Assembly (NCBI RefSeq): GCF_015350805.1
Contig: NZ_JADKSG010000001.1
Span: forward strand, 1,054,001-1,118,000
DNA: 64,000 bases
Direction: 5' to 3'
From: Herbiconiux sp. VKM Ac-1786
GTDB taxonomy: Bacteria > Actinomycetota > Actinomycetes > Actinomycetales > Microbacteriaceae
Shown: piece after piece, positions 50,448 through 59,672 of the stretch
Layout: every line of letters starts with the position of its first letter
Position numbering within the stretch: position 1 is the first letter of the stretch
Made by a program: the position numbers and the translations under genes
Notes under the pieces: model-generated
Database searches by the model: none
Told to the model about the DNA's origin: nothing
What the model saw: only the letters and a program-made list of their open reading frames with translations

Positions 50448-52445
50448 TCAGCCCGCCGTGACCGTGTCGACCACCGCCGCCGCGAACTGCGGCAGCAGCG
50501 CCTCCTGCCCCGCCGAGACGCGCAGCGAGAACCACGCGTTGTCGACCAGCACCGCCACCTGGTCGCCCGACGACGAGACGAAGGCCACACCCGGGTAGCC
50601 GGTGGCCGGCGCCCAGGTGCCTCCGCCGACCGGCGTCGACTCGGGGAAGTACCCCGCACCGCCCGGCAGCACCGAGGCCGACACGGTCGACGCCGCGTCC
50701 CCGGCCCAGCCGCAGCCGAAGCCGCCGACCTGACCGTTGCTGCGGAAGCTGGCGAGCGCGTACTCGCCCTCGTAGCTGCGGTAGACGCGCACCGTCGCGT
50801 CGCCCACGATCCCGGCCAGCCGGTCGAGGGGGATCAGCCCGTCGCAGCTCGACGCCCCGGCGACGTCGGCGCCGACCGGGTGCCAGAGCGGGCCGGGCTC
50901 CCCGGCCGCGGCCACCGTCGCGGTCGCCGTCGCGAACGCGCTGCGGGCGGCCGAGACCAGTTCCGGGGTGACGGCGCCGGAGGCCGGCGACACCGAGAGG
51001 CGCAGGCCGTAGCCGTCGACGTGGTCGATCAGGCTGCAGAACGGGAAGCCACCGCCGACCTCGCAGAACTCCTTCGACTCCGGCCCGCCGCCCGGGATGG
51101 CGGGGCTGCCGCCGAAGGTCTCGCCGTTCGCCGTCCACTCGTAGTCGTCGTCGGTCACGTCGGGCACGATCGTGAGCGAGGCCGACGTGCGCAGCGTGCC
51201 GTTCGGCACCTCCGGCCCGCTGAAGGCGCAGGTCAGCGCCCCCGCCCGCGCATCGGCGAAGCGCAGCGGGTCGTTCCCCTCGCGCACGGCGGGGTCGAGC
51301 GCCGCCCCGGCGAGCGCCTCGGCCGTGCCCTCCGGCAGCACCGTGTCGCACGACACCGGCACCCGCACCGGGGCCTGCTGCGGGTCGTCGCACCCCGTCA
51401 GCGCCTCGACGCCGGCTCCGAGCGCGTTCGGCCCGCCGAGCAGCGTCACGCGGCCGACCCCCTGCTGACGCAGCGCGGCGAGGGTCGCCTCGGGCACGCA
51501 GTCGGGGCGCACCGCGTAGAGCGGCGCTCCGACGCGTGCGGCGACGGCCGAACCGGCCAGGGCGTCGGGGAAGTCGGAGCCCGTCACGAGGAACGCGCGC
51601 TCCGCCGTGGCGAAGCCGTCGAGGTTCACCTCGGCCGAGGTCGCGAAGCGGTCGGTGCCGCCGAGGCGCGTGGTGGGTGCGATCGTCTCGAGCTCGTCCT
51701 CCAGGGCGGGGGTGACGGATGCGGGGCCTCCCGCGATCACCAGCCGATCGACACCGAGTCGCGTCACGAGGTCGCGGGCCGGGGTGTCCAGCGCCGACGC
51801 CGTGCCGTCGACCAGCAGCACCGGGGCGTCGTGGAAGCCGGCCGCGGCGCCCGCGGTGAGCGCATCGGGGAAGTCGCGGCCGGTGGCGACGTAGGCCTCC
51901 GCCGCACCGTCGCCGAAGGCGTGCTCGGCGACCGCGAGGGAGGTCGAGAAGCGGGTGTCGCCCGCGACCCGCTCGACGTCGGGGGCCAGGGGGACGAGGG
52001 CGTCGATGACGGCCCGGCCGACCGCGGCGGGGCCGCCGACCACGACGATGCGGCCCGGGTCGAGCCGGGTGATCTCGTCGGCGACGGCCTGCGGGAGCGT
52101 GGCGCCCGCCGTCAGCAGCAGCGGGCCGCCCTCGACGGCCGCGGCGGGACCGGCGGAGAGCGCATCCGCGTACCCGGTGCCGGTGACCACGTAGACGACG
52201 GGGGCGGTGCCGGGGAAGGCGGCCTTCGAGATCGCGACGGCGGTGGCCGTGCGGTCGGCGCCGCCGAGGCGGTCGACCGAGGGCGCGGGCGCGTCAGCGA
52301 CGACAGCTGCAGTCACCAAAGCCGCCGGCGCTGCCGATGCCGCCGGCGCCGCAGCGGCCCCCAGCTGCACGGCGAGCGCCAGCGCGGCCGTCACGGCCAG
52401 CCCGCTCATGATCGTTGCTGTCCGCCTGAACGCGCGACCGGTCAT
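50448..52445 (-). CDS. CWB2 cell-wall-binding repeat protein
   Basis: 665 residues with a signal peptide (residues about 8-40, ending ASA). Three CWB2 repeats follow (VDRLGGADRTATAVAISKAAF; VERVAGDTRFSTSLAVAEHAF; TTRLGGTDRFATSAEVNLDGF), each with VVGGPAAV/IAGGPASV-type ends. The C-terminal half of about 270 residues has paired Cys (SCDTVLPEG; ALTCAFSG; CEVGGGFPFCSLI) and is not recognised. Exported and non-covalently bound to the wall polymer. Confidence 0.9.
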   Translation of the reverse strand: MTGRAFRRTATIMSGLAVTAALALAVQLGAAAAPAASAAPAALVTAAVVADAPAPSVDRLGGADRTATAVAISKAAFPGTAPVVYVVTGTGYADALSAGPAAAVEGGPLLLTAGATLPQAVADEITRLDPGRIVVVGGPAAVGRAVIDALVPLAPDVERVAGDTRFSTSLAVAEHAFGDGAAEAYVATGRDFPDALTAGAAAGFHDAPVLLVDGTASALDTPARDLVTRLGVDRLVIAGGPASVTPALEDELETIAPTTRLGGTDRFATSAEVNLDGFATAERAFLVTGSDFPDALAGSAVAARVGAPLYAVRPDCVPEATLAALRQQGVGRVTLLGGPNALGAGVEALTGCDDPQQAPVRVPVSCDTVLPEGTAEALAGAALDPAVREGNDPLRFADARAGALTCAFSGPEVPNGTLRTSASLTIVPDVTDDDYEWTANGETFGGSPAIPGGGPESKEFCEVGGGFPFCSLIDHVDGYGLRLSVSPASGAVTPELVSAARSAFATATATVAAAGEPGPLWHPVGADVAGASSCDGLIPLDRLAGIVGDATVRVYRSYEGEYALASFRSNGQVGGFGCGWAGDAASTVSASVLPGGAGYFPESTPVGGGTWAPATGYPGVAFVSSSGDQVAVLVDNAWFSLRVSAGQEALLPQFAAAVVDTVTAG

Positions 52446-52548
52446 CCTGTTCCCGCTGCTCCCCCGATGACGCCGTCGACGCCGTCGGGAACAGTGTGGC
52501 CCAGGACGGTGCCGTCCGCCAAGACGAGCACCGCGGAGGCGTCGACTC

Positions 52549-52716
52549 TCAGCCGAACGGCGTCTCCAACCAGGCGGCGGCGTGCTCGTCCGAGCAGAAC
52601 GAACCGCCCTGGTCGACGACGTCGCCGCAGTGCTCGCAGCGGGTCGTGCGGGCGGGTGCGGCGGCGGACGGGGAGCCGGGTGCGGGTGCAGGAGTGGTGA
52701 GTCCGAGAGTGACCAT
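52549..52716 (-). CDS. Small Cys-rich zinc-binding protein
   Basis: 55 residues. CEHCGDVVDQGGSFCSDEHAAAWLE gives a C-x2-C ... C-x3-H zinc pattern like MYM/TRASH-type fingers. Start MVTLGL at 52716 with GGAGG upstream. Function unknown. Confidence 0.65.
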   Translation of the reverse strand: MVTLGLTTPAPAPGSPSAAAPARTTRCEHCGDVVDQGGSFCSDEHAAAWLETPFG

Positions 52717-52879
52717 CGGGGATGCGCCTCCAGAATCGATCGGGCGTCGGACGGGTTTTCCGACCAGGCGATTGTGCAGCACACCGCCCGCGAACTCCAC
52801 CCGCTCAGATCGTGCAGGCTGTCAATCCCCCTGGGTCCCTCGGGGGCCCGCCGCGCATCCGCTCTGCTTGAATGGACGC

Positions 52880-53110
52880 ATGCCGAGCCCCGTCCCGCCC
52901 GCCGACCGCCCGCGCTGGACCTCGGCCCAGTGGTCCTACCTCGCGCTCGGCCTGAACGGCGGCTGCCTGATCGTGCTGTTCGCGAACCTGCTGACCCGCA
53001 ACGAGTTCTGGCAGGTCGCGGTGGCCCTGGCGATCGGGCTGCTCCTGCTCGGCGGCCTCTCGGCGTTCCAGGCGCGGCGCCTGCGCCTGAAGGAGCGCCG
53101 CGAGCTCTAG
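52880..53110 (+). CDS. Small two-helix membrane protein
   Basis: 76 residues: WSYLALGLNGGCLIVLFANLL and FWQVAVALAIGLLLLGGLSAF helices, then a basic tail (RRLRLKERREL). Convergent with the AraC regulator, 16 nt apart. No family recognised. Confidence 0.72.
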   Translation: MPSPVPPADRPRWTSAQWSYLALGLNGGCLIVLFANLLTRNEFWQVAVALAIGLLLLGGLSAFQARRLRLKERREL

Positions 53111-53126
53111 CCGAGCGGATGCGCGA

Positions 53127-54116
53127 CTACCGCCGGAGCGTGTCCTTCGGCCGCTCGCCGAACCGTGCCGAGTACGACGCCGCGAAGCGCCCGAGGTTGC
53201 CGAACCCCCAGTCGCGCCCGATCTCGGCCACGGTCGCCGACCCGGGATCGCGCTCGAGCAGCTCCTGGCGCACCCGGTCGAGCCGGATGTTGCGCAGGTA
53301 GGTCGACGGCGACATGCCGAAGTGGCGGCGCGTCGCCTGCTGCAGCGTGCGGGTGTGGATGCCCGCCGCCTCGGCCGCGTCGGCCGGCGCGATGGGGTCG
53401 TGCGCGTGGTGGTGCAGGTAGTCCAGGGCGACGCGGGTGCGCCAGGCGGCGGGGGTGCGGATGCTCTCCGGCACGTCCCACGCCCGCCACGGGAACAGGC
53501 GCAGCAGCACGCGCGCGAGGTCGAGCTCGGCCGCCAGTCGCACCAGCGGGCCGGCGCCCACGCGGGCGATCGCCTGGGTCGCCTCGGTCACGGCCGTGCG
53601 CCAGCGGTCGAGCACCGTCGGGTCGGCCGGAGCCGCGTAGTCGAAGGAGATCGGCTGCAGCGGCCCGGCGTGCTGCTCGGTGGCGACCTTCTCGAGGAAG
53701 TCGGGCGCGAAGTGGATGAGGTTCTGCCGGTGCGGCTCGAACTCGAGGCTGAAGCGCCGCTCGGCGGGCAGCAGCAGCGGGTCGGAGGTGTCGGAGCCGC
53801 GGCGGATGATGCGCCGCAGGTCGAGCGTGCCGCCGCCGCGGCGGAACCAGCCCACCACGTACTCCTGGAGGTGCAGCACGTCGCCGCTCAGGATGCCCGA
53901 GCACTCGGAGGTGCGGAGGGTCACCCGCTCGTCGCCGATGTAGGCGTAGCGGTACGTGAAGTCGCCGGACGCCGCGCGCGCCCGGAGGCTGCCGCCGCCG
54001 TACGCGTCGGAATAGGTGGTCGCCGCCTCGCGCGGGTCGGCGCCCGCGCTCTCGAAGCGGCGCAGGGTTCCACCGGGTTCTTGGCCTGCTGTGTAAGTGC
54101 TCGTCGTTCTCTCCAT
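53127..54116 (-). CDS. AraC-family transcriptional regulator
   Basis: 329 residues. The C-terminal HTH_18 pair is ALDYLHHHAHDPIAPADAAEAAGIHTRTLQQATRRHFGMSPSTYLRNIRLDRVRQEL ... IGRDWGFGNLGRFAASYSARFGERPKDTLRR. The N-terminal domain has a ligand-binding cupin-like layout. The ATG at 54116 (MERTTST) fits best. Target unknown; it diverges from the ECF sigma gene. Confidence 0.92.
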   Translation of the reverse strand: MERTTSTYTAGQEPGGTLRRFESAGADPREAATTYSDAYGGGSLRARAASGDFTYRYAYIGDERVTLRTSECSGILSGDVLHLQEYVVGWFRRGGGTLDLRRIIRRGSDTSDPLLLPAERRFSLEFEPHRQNLIHFAPDFLEKVATEQHAGPLQPISFDYAAPADPTVLDRWRTAVTEATQAIARVGAGPLVRLAAELDLARVLLRLFPWRAWDVPESIRTPAAWRTRVALDYLHHHAHDPIAPADAAEAAGIHTRTLQQATRRHFGMSPSTYLRNIRLDRVRQELLERDPGSATVAEIGRDWGFGNLGRFAASYSARFGERPKDTLRR

Positions 54117-54377
54117 CTCGCACACCGCGCGACTCCCGGGGCGGGTCTGCCCGGTCGCCGTCTGCGCGGTCACAGATAAGACGTGGAGAACGAACGTTTC
54201 GTCACGACTTTCGCTTAACGGACACGGCGGGAAGGGCGCCGAGACAACGGTGATAGGCACTCTGAGGGACTCTCACCGGGGAGCCCGGAGCACGGGAGCG
54301 AGGCGCACACCATCGAGCACGACGCACTGCTCCAGGCCGACGACGCCCTTCTCGCGACCCGCGCGATCGACGGCGAC

Positions 54378-54866
54378 GTGCAGGCCTTCGCCCTGCTCGC
54401 CCGGCGGCACGGCCCGCTGATGCGCGTGTACGCCTCGCGCCTGCTCGGCAGCGACAGCGAGGCCGACGACGTCGTGCAGGAGTCGTTCCTGATCGGCTGG
54501 CGCCGGCTGGCCGACCTCGACAGCCCCGAGCGCATCCGGGCCTGGCTGATGCGCATCGTCAGCTCCAAGGCCATCGACCGGATGCGCCTCCGCCGCAGCC
54601 ACGACGACATCGACGACTGGGATCCGCCCGCCCCCGACGCCTCCTCCCCCGACCGCATCGTCGAGGCGCGACTGCAGTTCGACGCGATGTGGCTGGCGCT
54701 GAACCGCTTGCCGGCGGAGCAGCAGCGGTGTTGGCTGCTCCGTGAGGTCGGCGGCTACCGCTACCAGGAGATCGCCGAGGCCCTGGGCCTGCCCGTCTCG
54801 ACCGTGCGCGGGCTGCTCGCCCGGGCGCGGCAGTCCCTGCTGCGGGAGATGGAGGCGTGGCGATGA
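54378..54866 (+). CDS. ECF-type RNA polymerase sigma factor, start uncertain
   Basis: At least 162 residues: region 2 (RRHGPLMRVYASRLLGSDSEADDVVQESFLIGWRRLADLDSPERIRAWLMRIV) and region 4 (LPAEQQRCWLLREVGGYRYQEIAEALGLPVSTVRGLLARARQSLL). The GTG at 54378 is the first ordinary start codon, but family-like sequence (DDALLATRAIDGD) continues in frame upstream to an ATC at 54312 that sits 8 nt after GGGAGCGAGG. First gene of a coupled operon with an Asp23-family gene (ATGA). Confidence 0.88.
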   Translation: MQAFALLARRHGPLMRVYASRLLGSDSEADDVVQESFLIGWRRLADLDSPERIRAWLMRIVSSKAIDRMRLRRSHDDIDDWDPPAPDASSPDRIVEARLQFDAMWLALNRLPAEQQRCWLLREVGGYRYQEIAEALGLPVSTVRGLLARARQSLLREMEAWR

Positions 54867-55483
54867 CCCCCGACCGCACCGCTCCCGACCGCTCCGTGCC
54901 CGAGCCCGGGCCCGAGCCCGGGCTCGACGGCCACACCATGGCCGAGCTCGGCGAGTACCTCGACCGCGGCCGCACCCCGTACGACCCGTCCATCGAGAAC
55001 TCGCCCGGATGCCGCCTCGCGCTGGCGAACCTGACGAGGCTCGCGGAGCTGTCGGCCGGGCTGCTGCGCCGGCAGGCCGAGAGCGAGCCGGCCCGCGACG
55101 AGCTCTGGATCGCGGGGCTGCTCGAGATCATCCGCGCCGAGATCGTCTCGGGGCGGGACGTGCCGGTCGCGCATCCGGACCCCGGCCTGCGACTCACGCT
55201 CACCGAGGCCGCCGTGCGCGGCATCGTGCGGCGGGCCGGCGACACGCTGGGCGGAGTGGTGATGGGCCGCTGCGCCCTCGTCGGCGACGTCGGTCTGCCG
55301 GGGGCGGTCATCCGGCTCGACCTCAGCTGCGCCGTCGAGTACGGCCGGCCGATCGACGCGACCGCGGAGCGGCTGCGCGAGCGGGTGCGCTCCGAGCTCG
55401 CCCGGCACACCGAGCTGGTGATCGGCGCGATCGACGTGGCGGTCGACGACGTCTACCCGAGAGGAGGGGCCGCCGATGTCTGA
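54863..55483 (+). CDS. Asp23/Gls24-family envelope stress protein
   Basis: 206 residues with an N-terminal extension of about 100 residues and a C-terminal Asp23 core (PDPGLRLTLTEAAVRGIVRRAGDTLGGVVMGRCALVGDVGLPGAVIRLDLSCAVEYGRPI ... RVRSELARHTELVIGAIDVAVDDV). Associated with alkaline shock and envelope stress at the membrane. Coupled to the sigma gene by ATGA and overlapping the next gene by 8 nt. Confidence 0.87.
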   Translation: MTPDRTAPDRSVPEPGPEPGLDGHTMAELGEYLDRGRTPYDPSIENSPGCRLALANLTRLAELSAGLLRRQAESEPARDELWIAGLLEIIRAEIVSGRDVPVAHPDPGLRLTLTEAAVRGIVRRAGDTLGGVVMGRCALVGDVGLPGAVIRLDLSCAVEYGRPIDATAERLRERVRSELARHTELVIGAIDVAVDDVYPRGGAADV

Positions 55484-55826
55484 CGCCGAGCTCTCGCAGC
55501 GCCTGACCGCGCTGGTGCGCGCCGCCGAGGGCGTGACCGCGGTCTATCCCGCGCAGCCGCCGCTCGAGGCCGCGGCCGAGGTGGTGGCCGAGACCCTCGA
55601 GCTGCGGCCCGCCGGCTCGTACGTCGACGTCGAGCGCGCCGACGGCGTCGTCACGGTGCGCGCGCAGATCGCGGCGGCCGACGCGCTCCCGGCGCCGGCG
55701 ACCCTCCGCCGCGTCGGCGAGCTCCTGCGCCGCGCCACCGACGCCGAGCCGGCCCTCGCACCGCCGGTGGTCATCGCGGTCGCGGTGCGGCTGGTCGATG
55801 CGGAGGCGCCCACCCCCACCCCTTGA
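55476..55826 (+). CDS. Small protein of the Asp23 operon
   Basis: 116 residues, soluble, Ala-rich. VDVERADGVVTVRAQIAAADALPAPATLRRVGELLRR and VVIAVAVRLVD strands echo Asp23 secondary structure. Third gene of the sigma-Asp23 operon, with no independent family assignment. Confidence 0.75.
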   Translation: MSDAELSQRLTALVRAAEGVTAVYPAQPPLEAAAEVVAETLELRPAGSYVDVERADGVVTVRAQIAAADALPAPATLRRVGELLRRATDAEPALAPPVVIAVAVRLVDAEAPTPTP

Positions 55827-55872
55827 CGTCGACGCCCGGATGCGCACCAATGGAGTCGGACGGAGGACACCC

Positions 55873-56490
55873 ATGACCGGACGCATCGTGATCGACCTGT
55901 TCAGCACCCTCGACGGCGTGATGCAGGCGCCGGGCGGCCCCGACGAAGACCCGTCGGGCGGCTTCGCCCACGGCGGCTGGCAGGCGCCCCTGGTCGACGA
56001 GACCGTCGGCGCCCAGGTGCTGGCCGGCATCGACGAGCTGGATGCGCTGCTGCTCGGCCGCTGGACCTACGACCTCTTCGCGTCCTACTGGCCGGCGCAG
56101 CTCGCCTCCGGCTCCCCCATCGCCCGCACCTTCGACGAGGTGCCGAAGTACGTCGTCTCGCACGGCCGTCCCGCCATGCCGTGGCGCGGCTCCGAGCTGC
56201 TCGGCCCCGACCTGCCCGCCGAGCTCGACCGGCTGCGCGCCCGGCACCGCAGCGTGCACGTCATCGGCAGCCTGGGCCTCGCCCGCACCCTCGTGCGCGG
56301 CGGTCTGTTCGACGTGCTGAACCTGTGGCTGCACCCCGTCGCCCTCGGGCCGGGCAAGCGGCTCTTCCCCGACGACGGCCCGCCGCTCGGCCTCACACTG
56401 CTCGAGCCGCCGACCGCGTCGCCCTCGGGCGTCGTGCTCCTCCGCTACGCGCCGGGGCCGCCGGTCACGACGGGGACGATGGGGGCCTGA
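55873..56490 (+). CDS. Dihydrofolate reductase-like (RibD C-terminal) protein
   Basis: 205 residues. It begins GRIVIDLFSTLDGVMQAPGGPDED (RibD_C opening) and has LLLGRWTYDLFASYWP, KYVVSHGRPAM, VIGSLGLARTLVRGGLFDVLNLWLHPVALGPGKRLFP. NADPH-dependent reductase fold; substrate unknown. Start ATG at 55873 after GGAGGAC. Confidence 0.9.
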   Translation: MTGRIVIDLFSTLDGVMQAPGGPDEDPSGGFAHGGWQAPLVDETVGAQVLAGIDELDALLLGRWTYDLFASYWPAQLASGSPIARTFDEVPKYVVSHGRPAMPWRGSELLGPDLPAELDRLRARHRSVHVIGSLGLARTLVRGGLFDVLNLWLHPVALGPGKRLFPDDGPPLGLTLLEPPTASPSGVVLLRYAPGPPVTTGTMGA

Positions 56491-56500
56491 GGCTCCCGAC

Positions 56501-57745
56501 TCAGGCCGGCGGCGCCGGCCTCCGCCGCCCCAGCACCCCGATCCCGACGCCCGCGGCGAGCGCAGCCGCCCCGCACATCCCGATGACCGTGAGAACCGTC
56601 GCCACCCACCCCGCCCCGTCGTACACGACGCCCACGGCCCAGCCGAAGAACGCCGTGCCGCTCAGCCAGGCGAGCTGGTAGAGCGCCGTCGACTGCCCGC
56701 GGCCCAGCTGGGCCCAGCGCCCGCTCAGCCCGCTCGCGACCGGATGCGCGCTGAAGCAGCCCACCGTGAACACCACGAGCCCCACGATCACGACGGCGAG
56801 CGAGTCGCTGAACAGCAGCACCAGCCCGGCCACCATGATCGCGATGCCCCCGAGCATCACCCGCAGGTAGCCGATCCGCTGCCCGAGCCCGCCCGAGACC
56901 CGGCTGGCGAGCGTGCCCGAGAGGTAGGCGACGAAGAGCAGGCTGACGAGGGTCTCCGGCACCAGGAAGGGCGCGCCGGTCAGGTGGAAGCCGAGGTAGT
57001 TGTAGACCACCGAGAACGCCCCCATCAGCAGGAAGCCCACCGCGTAGAGGGCCAGCATCACCGGGTCCGTCAGCTGGAACAGGATGCGCGTCCGCAGCGG
57101 CACCGAGGCCGACCGCACCCGCACGAACCCCCGCGCCGCCGGCACCAGCACGAAGAACGTCGCGGCGGCGACCGCTCCGAGCACCGACACGGCCAGCAGC
57201 CCGGATCGCCAGCCGACGACCTCCGACAGCGGCCCGGCCACCAGCCGGCCGGCGATGCCGCCGATCGTGTTGCCCGCCACGTAGGTGCCGGCGGCCACGC
57301 CGACCCAGGAGCCGTGCAGCTCCTCGGCGAGGTAGGCCACCGCGATCGCCGGTACGGCGCCGAGCGCGAGGCCGACGAGCCCGCGCATCACGAGCACCGA
57401 CTCGAAGCCGGGCATCAGCGGCACCAGCAGCGAGAGCACCGTGGCCGAGACAAGCGAGATCTTCATCGCCGCGATGCGGCCGATGCGATCGGCGACGGAG
57501 GCCCAGGGCAGCACCGAGACGGCCAGGCCGATGGTGGTCGCCGAGACCGTCAGCGCGGCACCCGCCGCCGGCACGCCCAGTTCGCGGCCCAGCGCGGGCA
57601 GCACCGCCTGGGCGTCGAAGATCTGGGCGAAGGTTGCGAAGCCGGCGGCGAAGAGAGCCACGACGATGCGCGTGTAGGCCCGCTCGCCGCGCTCGAAGCC
57701 GCGCCAGGCGGGCGGCTCAGCGGGCGGCTCGCGGGGCGGATTCAC
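56501..57745 (-). CDS. MFS transporter (YnfM/arabinose-efflux type)
   Basis: 414 residues with 12 predicted helices. Motif A-like LPWASVADRIGRIAAMK after TM2, and FATFAQIFDAQAVLPALGRELGV at TM1 as in YnfM-type exporters. Inner membrane exporter, substrate unknown. Single-gene unit. Confidence 0.92.
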   Translation of the reverse strand: MNPPREPPAEPPAWRGFERGERAYTRIVVALFAAGFATFAQIFDAQAVLPALGRELGVPAAGAALTVSATTIGLAVSVLPWASVADRIGRIAAMKISLVSATVLSLLVPLMPGFESVLVMRGLVGLALGAVPAIAVAYLAEELHGSWVGVAAGTYVAGNTIGGIAGRLVAGPLSEVVGWRSGLLAVSVLGAVAAATFFVLVPAARGFVRVRSASVPLRTRILFQLTDPVMLALYAVGFLLMGAFSVVYNYLGFHLTGAPFLVPETLVSLLFVAYLSGTLASRVSGGLGQRIGYLRVMLGGIAIMVAGLVLLFSDSLAVVIVGLVVFTVGCFSAHPVASGLSGRWAQLGRGQSTALYQLAWLSGTAFFGWAVGVVYDGAGWVATVLTVIGMCGAAALAAGVGIGVLGRRRPAPPA

Positions 57746-57782
57746 CCCACGAGCCTGCCACGCCCGACGACGGCGCCGGGCG

Positions 57783-59183
57783 TCACATGTTGATCATGTG
57801 GCCGGTGAGCCCGTGGAAGCCCTCCTGCAGCGCCTCGCTCAGCGTCGGGTGCGTGTGCACGTTGCGGGCCAGCTCGGTGGCCGTGAGATCCCACTTCTGC
57901 GCCAGCGTCAGCTCGGGCAGCAGCTCGGAGACATCGGGGCCGATGAGGTGGGCTCCGAGCAGTTCGCCGTACTGGGCATCCGCGATCAGCTTGACGAAGC
58001 CGGTGGGCTCACCGAGGCCGTGGGCCTTGCCGTTCGCGGTGAACGGGAACTTCGACACGAGCAGCTCGTGGCCCTCGTCGCGGGCCTGCTGCTCGGTGAG
58101 GCCGAACGAGGCGACCTGCGGCTGGCAGAAGGTGGCGCGGGGCATCATGCGGTAGTCGCCGAGCGACTGGGTCTCGGCGCCGGCGATGGTCTCGGCCGCC
58201 ACGACGCCCTGGGCCTCGGCCACGTGGGCGAGCTGCAGCTTCGCGGTGACGTCGCCGATGGCGTAGATGTTCTCGACGTTCGTGCGCATGAAGTCGTCGA
58301 TCGCGATGGCGCCGCGCTCGGTCAGCTGCACGCCGGTGGTCTCGAGGCCGAAGCCCTCGACGCGGGGCGCGAAGCCGATCGACATCAGCACCTTGTCGGC
58401 GACGAGCGTGCCCTGGGAGCCGTCCTTCGCCGTGTAGGTGACGGTGACCTGCGTGCCGTCGTCGACCACCGTCTCGACCTTGGTCGAGGTCAGGATGTTC
58501 ACGCCGAGCTTCTTGTACTGCTTGGCGATCTCCTTCGAGACGTCCGCGTCCTCGTTCGGCAGCGCCCGGTCGAGGAACTCGACGATCGTGACGTCGACCC
58601 CGTAGTTCTTCAGCACGTAGGCGAACTCCATGCCGATGGCGCCGGCACCCACGATCACCATCGAGCCGGGGAGCTCGCGGGTGAGGATCTGCGTCTCGTA
58701 GGTCACGACGTTGTCGCTCAGCTCGACGCCGGGGAGCAGGCGCACGGTGCTGCCGGTCGCGATGATCGCGTTATCGAAGGTGACCGTCTCGGTGCCGCCC
58801 GCGCCGAGGATGACCTCGATAGTGTGCGCATCCTGGAACGAGCCGCGGCCGTCGATCTCGGTGATGCCGTTCTTCTTCATCAGGAAGTGCACGCCCTTGA
58901 CGCGGCCGTCGGCCACCGAACGGCTGCGGTCGAAGGCCACGCCGAAGTCGAAGTCGACCTGGCCCGACATGCCGAACTGCTCGGCCTGGTGGTGGAAGAT
59001 GTGCGCCAGCTCGGCGTTGCGGAGGAGCGCCTTGGAGGGGATGCAGCCGACGTTGAGGCAGACTCCGCCCCAGTACTGCGACTCGATCACGGCCACCGAC
59101 TTGCCCAGCTGGGCGGCGCGGATCGCGGCGACGTAGCCGCCGGGGCCGGCTCCGAGGACGACGACGTCGTAGTGCGAGGACAT
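57783..59183 (-). CDS. lpdA: Dihydrolipoyl dehydrogenase
   Basis: 466 residues: FAD motif [20 protein letters not shown], redox disulfide [19 protein letters not shown] motif [20 protein letters not shown], second FAD motif [20 protein letters not shown] and C-terminal active-site His/Glu in [13 protein letters not shown]. This is the E3 subunit that re-oxidises dihydrolipoamide in 2-oxoacid dehydrogenase complexes. All key residues are present. No E1/E2 genes are adjacent. Confidence 0.96.
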   Translation of the reverse strand: MSSHYDVVVLGAGPGGYVAAIRAAQLGKSVAVIESQYWGGVCLNVGCIPSKALLRNAELAHIFHHQAEQFGMSGQVDFDFGVAFDRSRSVADGRVKGVHFLMKKNGITEIDGRGSFQDAHTIEVILGAGGTETVTFDNAIIATGSTVRLLPGVELSDNVVTYETQILTRELPGSMVIVGAGAIGMEFAYVLKNYGVDVTIVEFLDRALPNEDADVSKEIAKQYKKLGVNILTSTKVETVVDDGTQVTVTYTAKDGSQGTLVADKVLMSIGFAPRVEGFGLETTGVQLTERGAIAIDDFMRTNVENIYAIGDVTAKLQLAHVAEAQGVVAAETIAGAETQSLGDYRMMPRATFCQPQVASFGLTEQQARDEGHELLVSKFPFTANGKAHGLGEPTGFVKLIADAQYGELLGAHLIGPDVSELLPELTLAQKWDLTATELARNVHTHPTLSEALQEGFHGLTGHMINM

Positions 59184-59283
59184 GGATCTCCTTCGGGGAA
59201 GAACGGTGGGGGTGGAGCCTCTCGGCCCGCTATCGACACTAGTCGCCCCTGGCGAACTCGCCGGATGGGGAGATTATGGAGAG

Positions 59284-59613
59284 ATGCAGAAGCTCTTCTA
59301 CGCGGGTGGGTTCATTCTGCTGAGTGATGCCATCTGCGATGCCGTCGTCGAATACGCCCAGGCCCTGGCAGACGTGGGCAAGTCCGATCTGGTCGTCGTG
59401 CCGGCCCTCTCCGACGAGGGGCTGCGCGGCACGGTTCGCCTCCTGATCGGCCCGGCCAGCCAGCTCTTCGCGGCGCCGGCACTGGATCGCGACGTCGATC
59501 TCGACGATCCCGATGCCGTCGCCTCGATGCAGGAGAAGACGGCCCGGCTGCGGCCGGCCCGGGCCCAGCCCGACCCCGAGGCCTCGAAGCCGGGCTTCGG
59601 CGACGAGTACTGA
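59284..59613 (+). CDS. Conserved hypothetical protein
   Basis: 109 residues: MQKLFYAGGFILLSDAICDAVVEYAQALADVGKSDLVVVPALSDEGLRGTVRLLIGPASQLFAAPA then a charged tail. Soluble alpha/beta layout, no family recognised. The ATG at 59284 is preferred over upstream in-frame starts because the conserved-looking part begins there. Confidence 0.7.
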   Translation: MQKLFYAGGFILLSDAICDAVVEYAQALADVGKSDLVVVPALSDEGLRGTVRLLIGPASQLFAAPALDRDVDLDDPDAVASMQEKTARLRPARAQPDPEASKPGFGDEY

Positions 59614-59672
59614 CCCCGCGAGTTCACCCCGGGTCTCTTCCGACAGCTGTCGATGACGGCTAGCGTGCCCCC

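Noticed and set aside
50880-52700. Long rightward ORF of 606 codons opposite the CWB2 gene
   Set aside because: It mirrors a real gene with signal peptide and repeats; the product is Arg/Gly-rich without domains, as expected of an antisense shadow in GC-rich DNA.
57798-59327. Rightward 509-codon ORF across lpdA
   Set aside because: Shadow of the lipoamide dehydrogenase gene, no domain seen.
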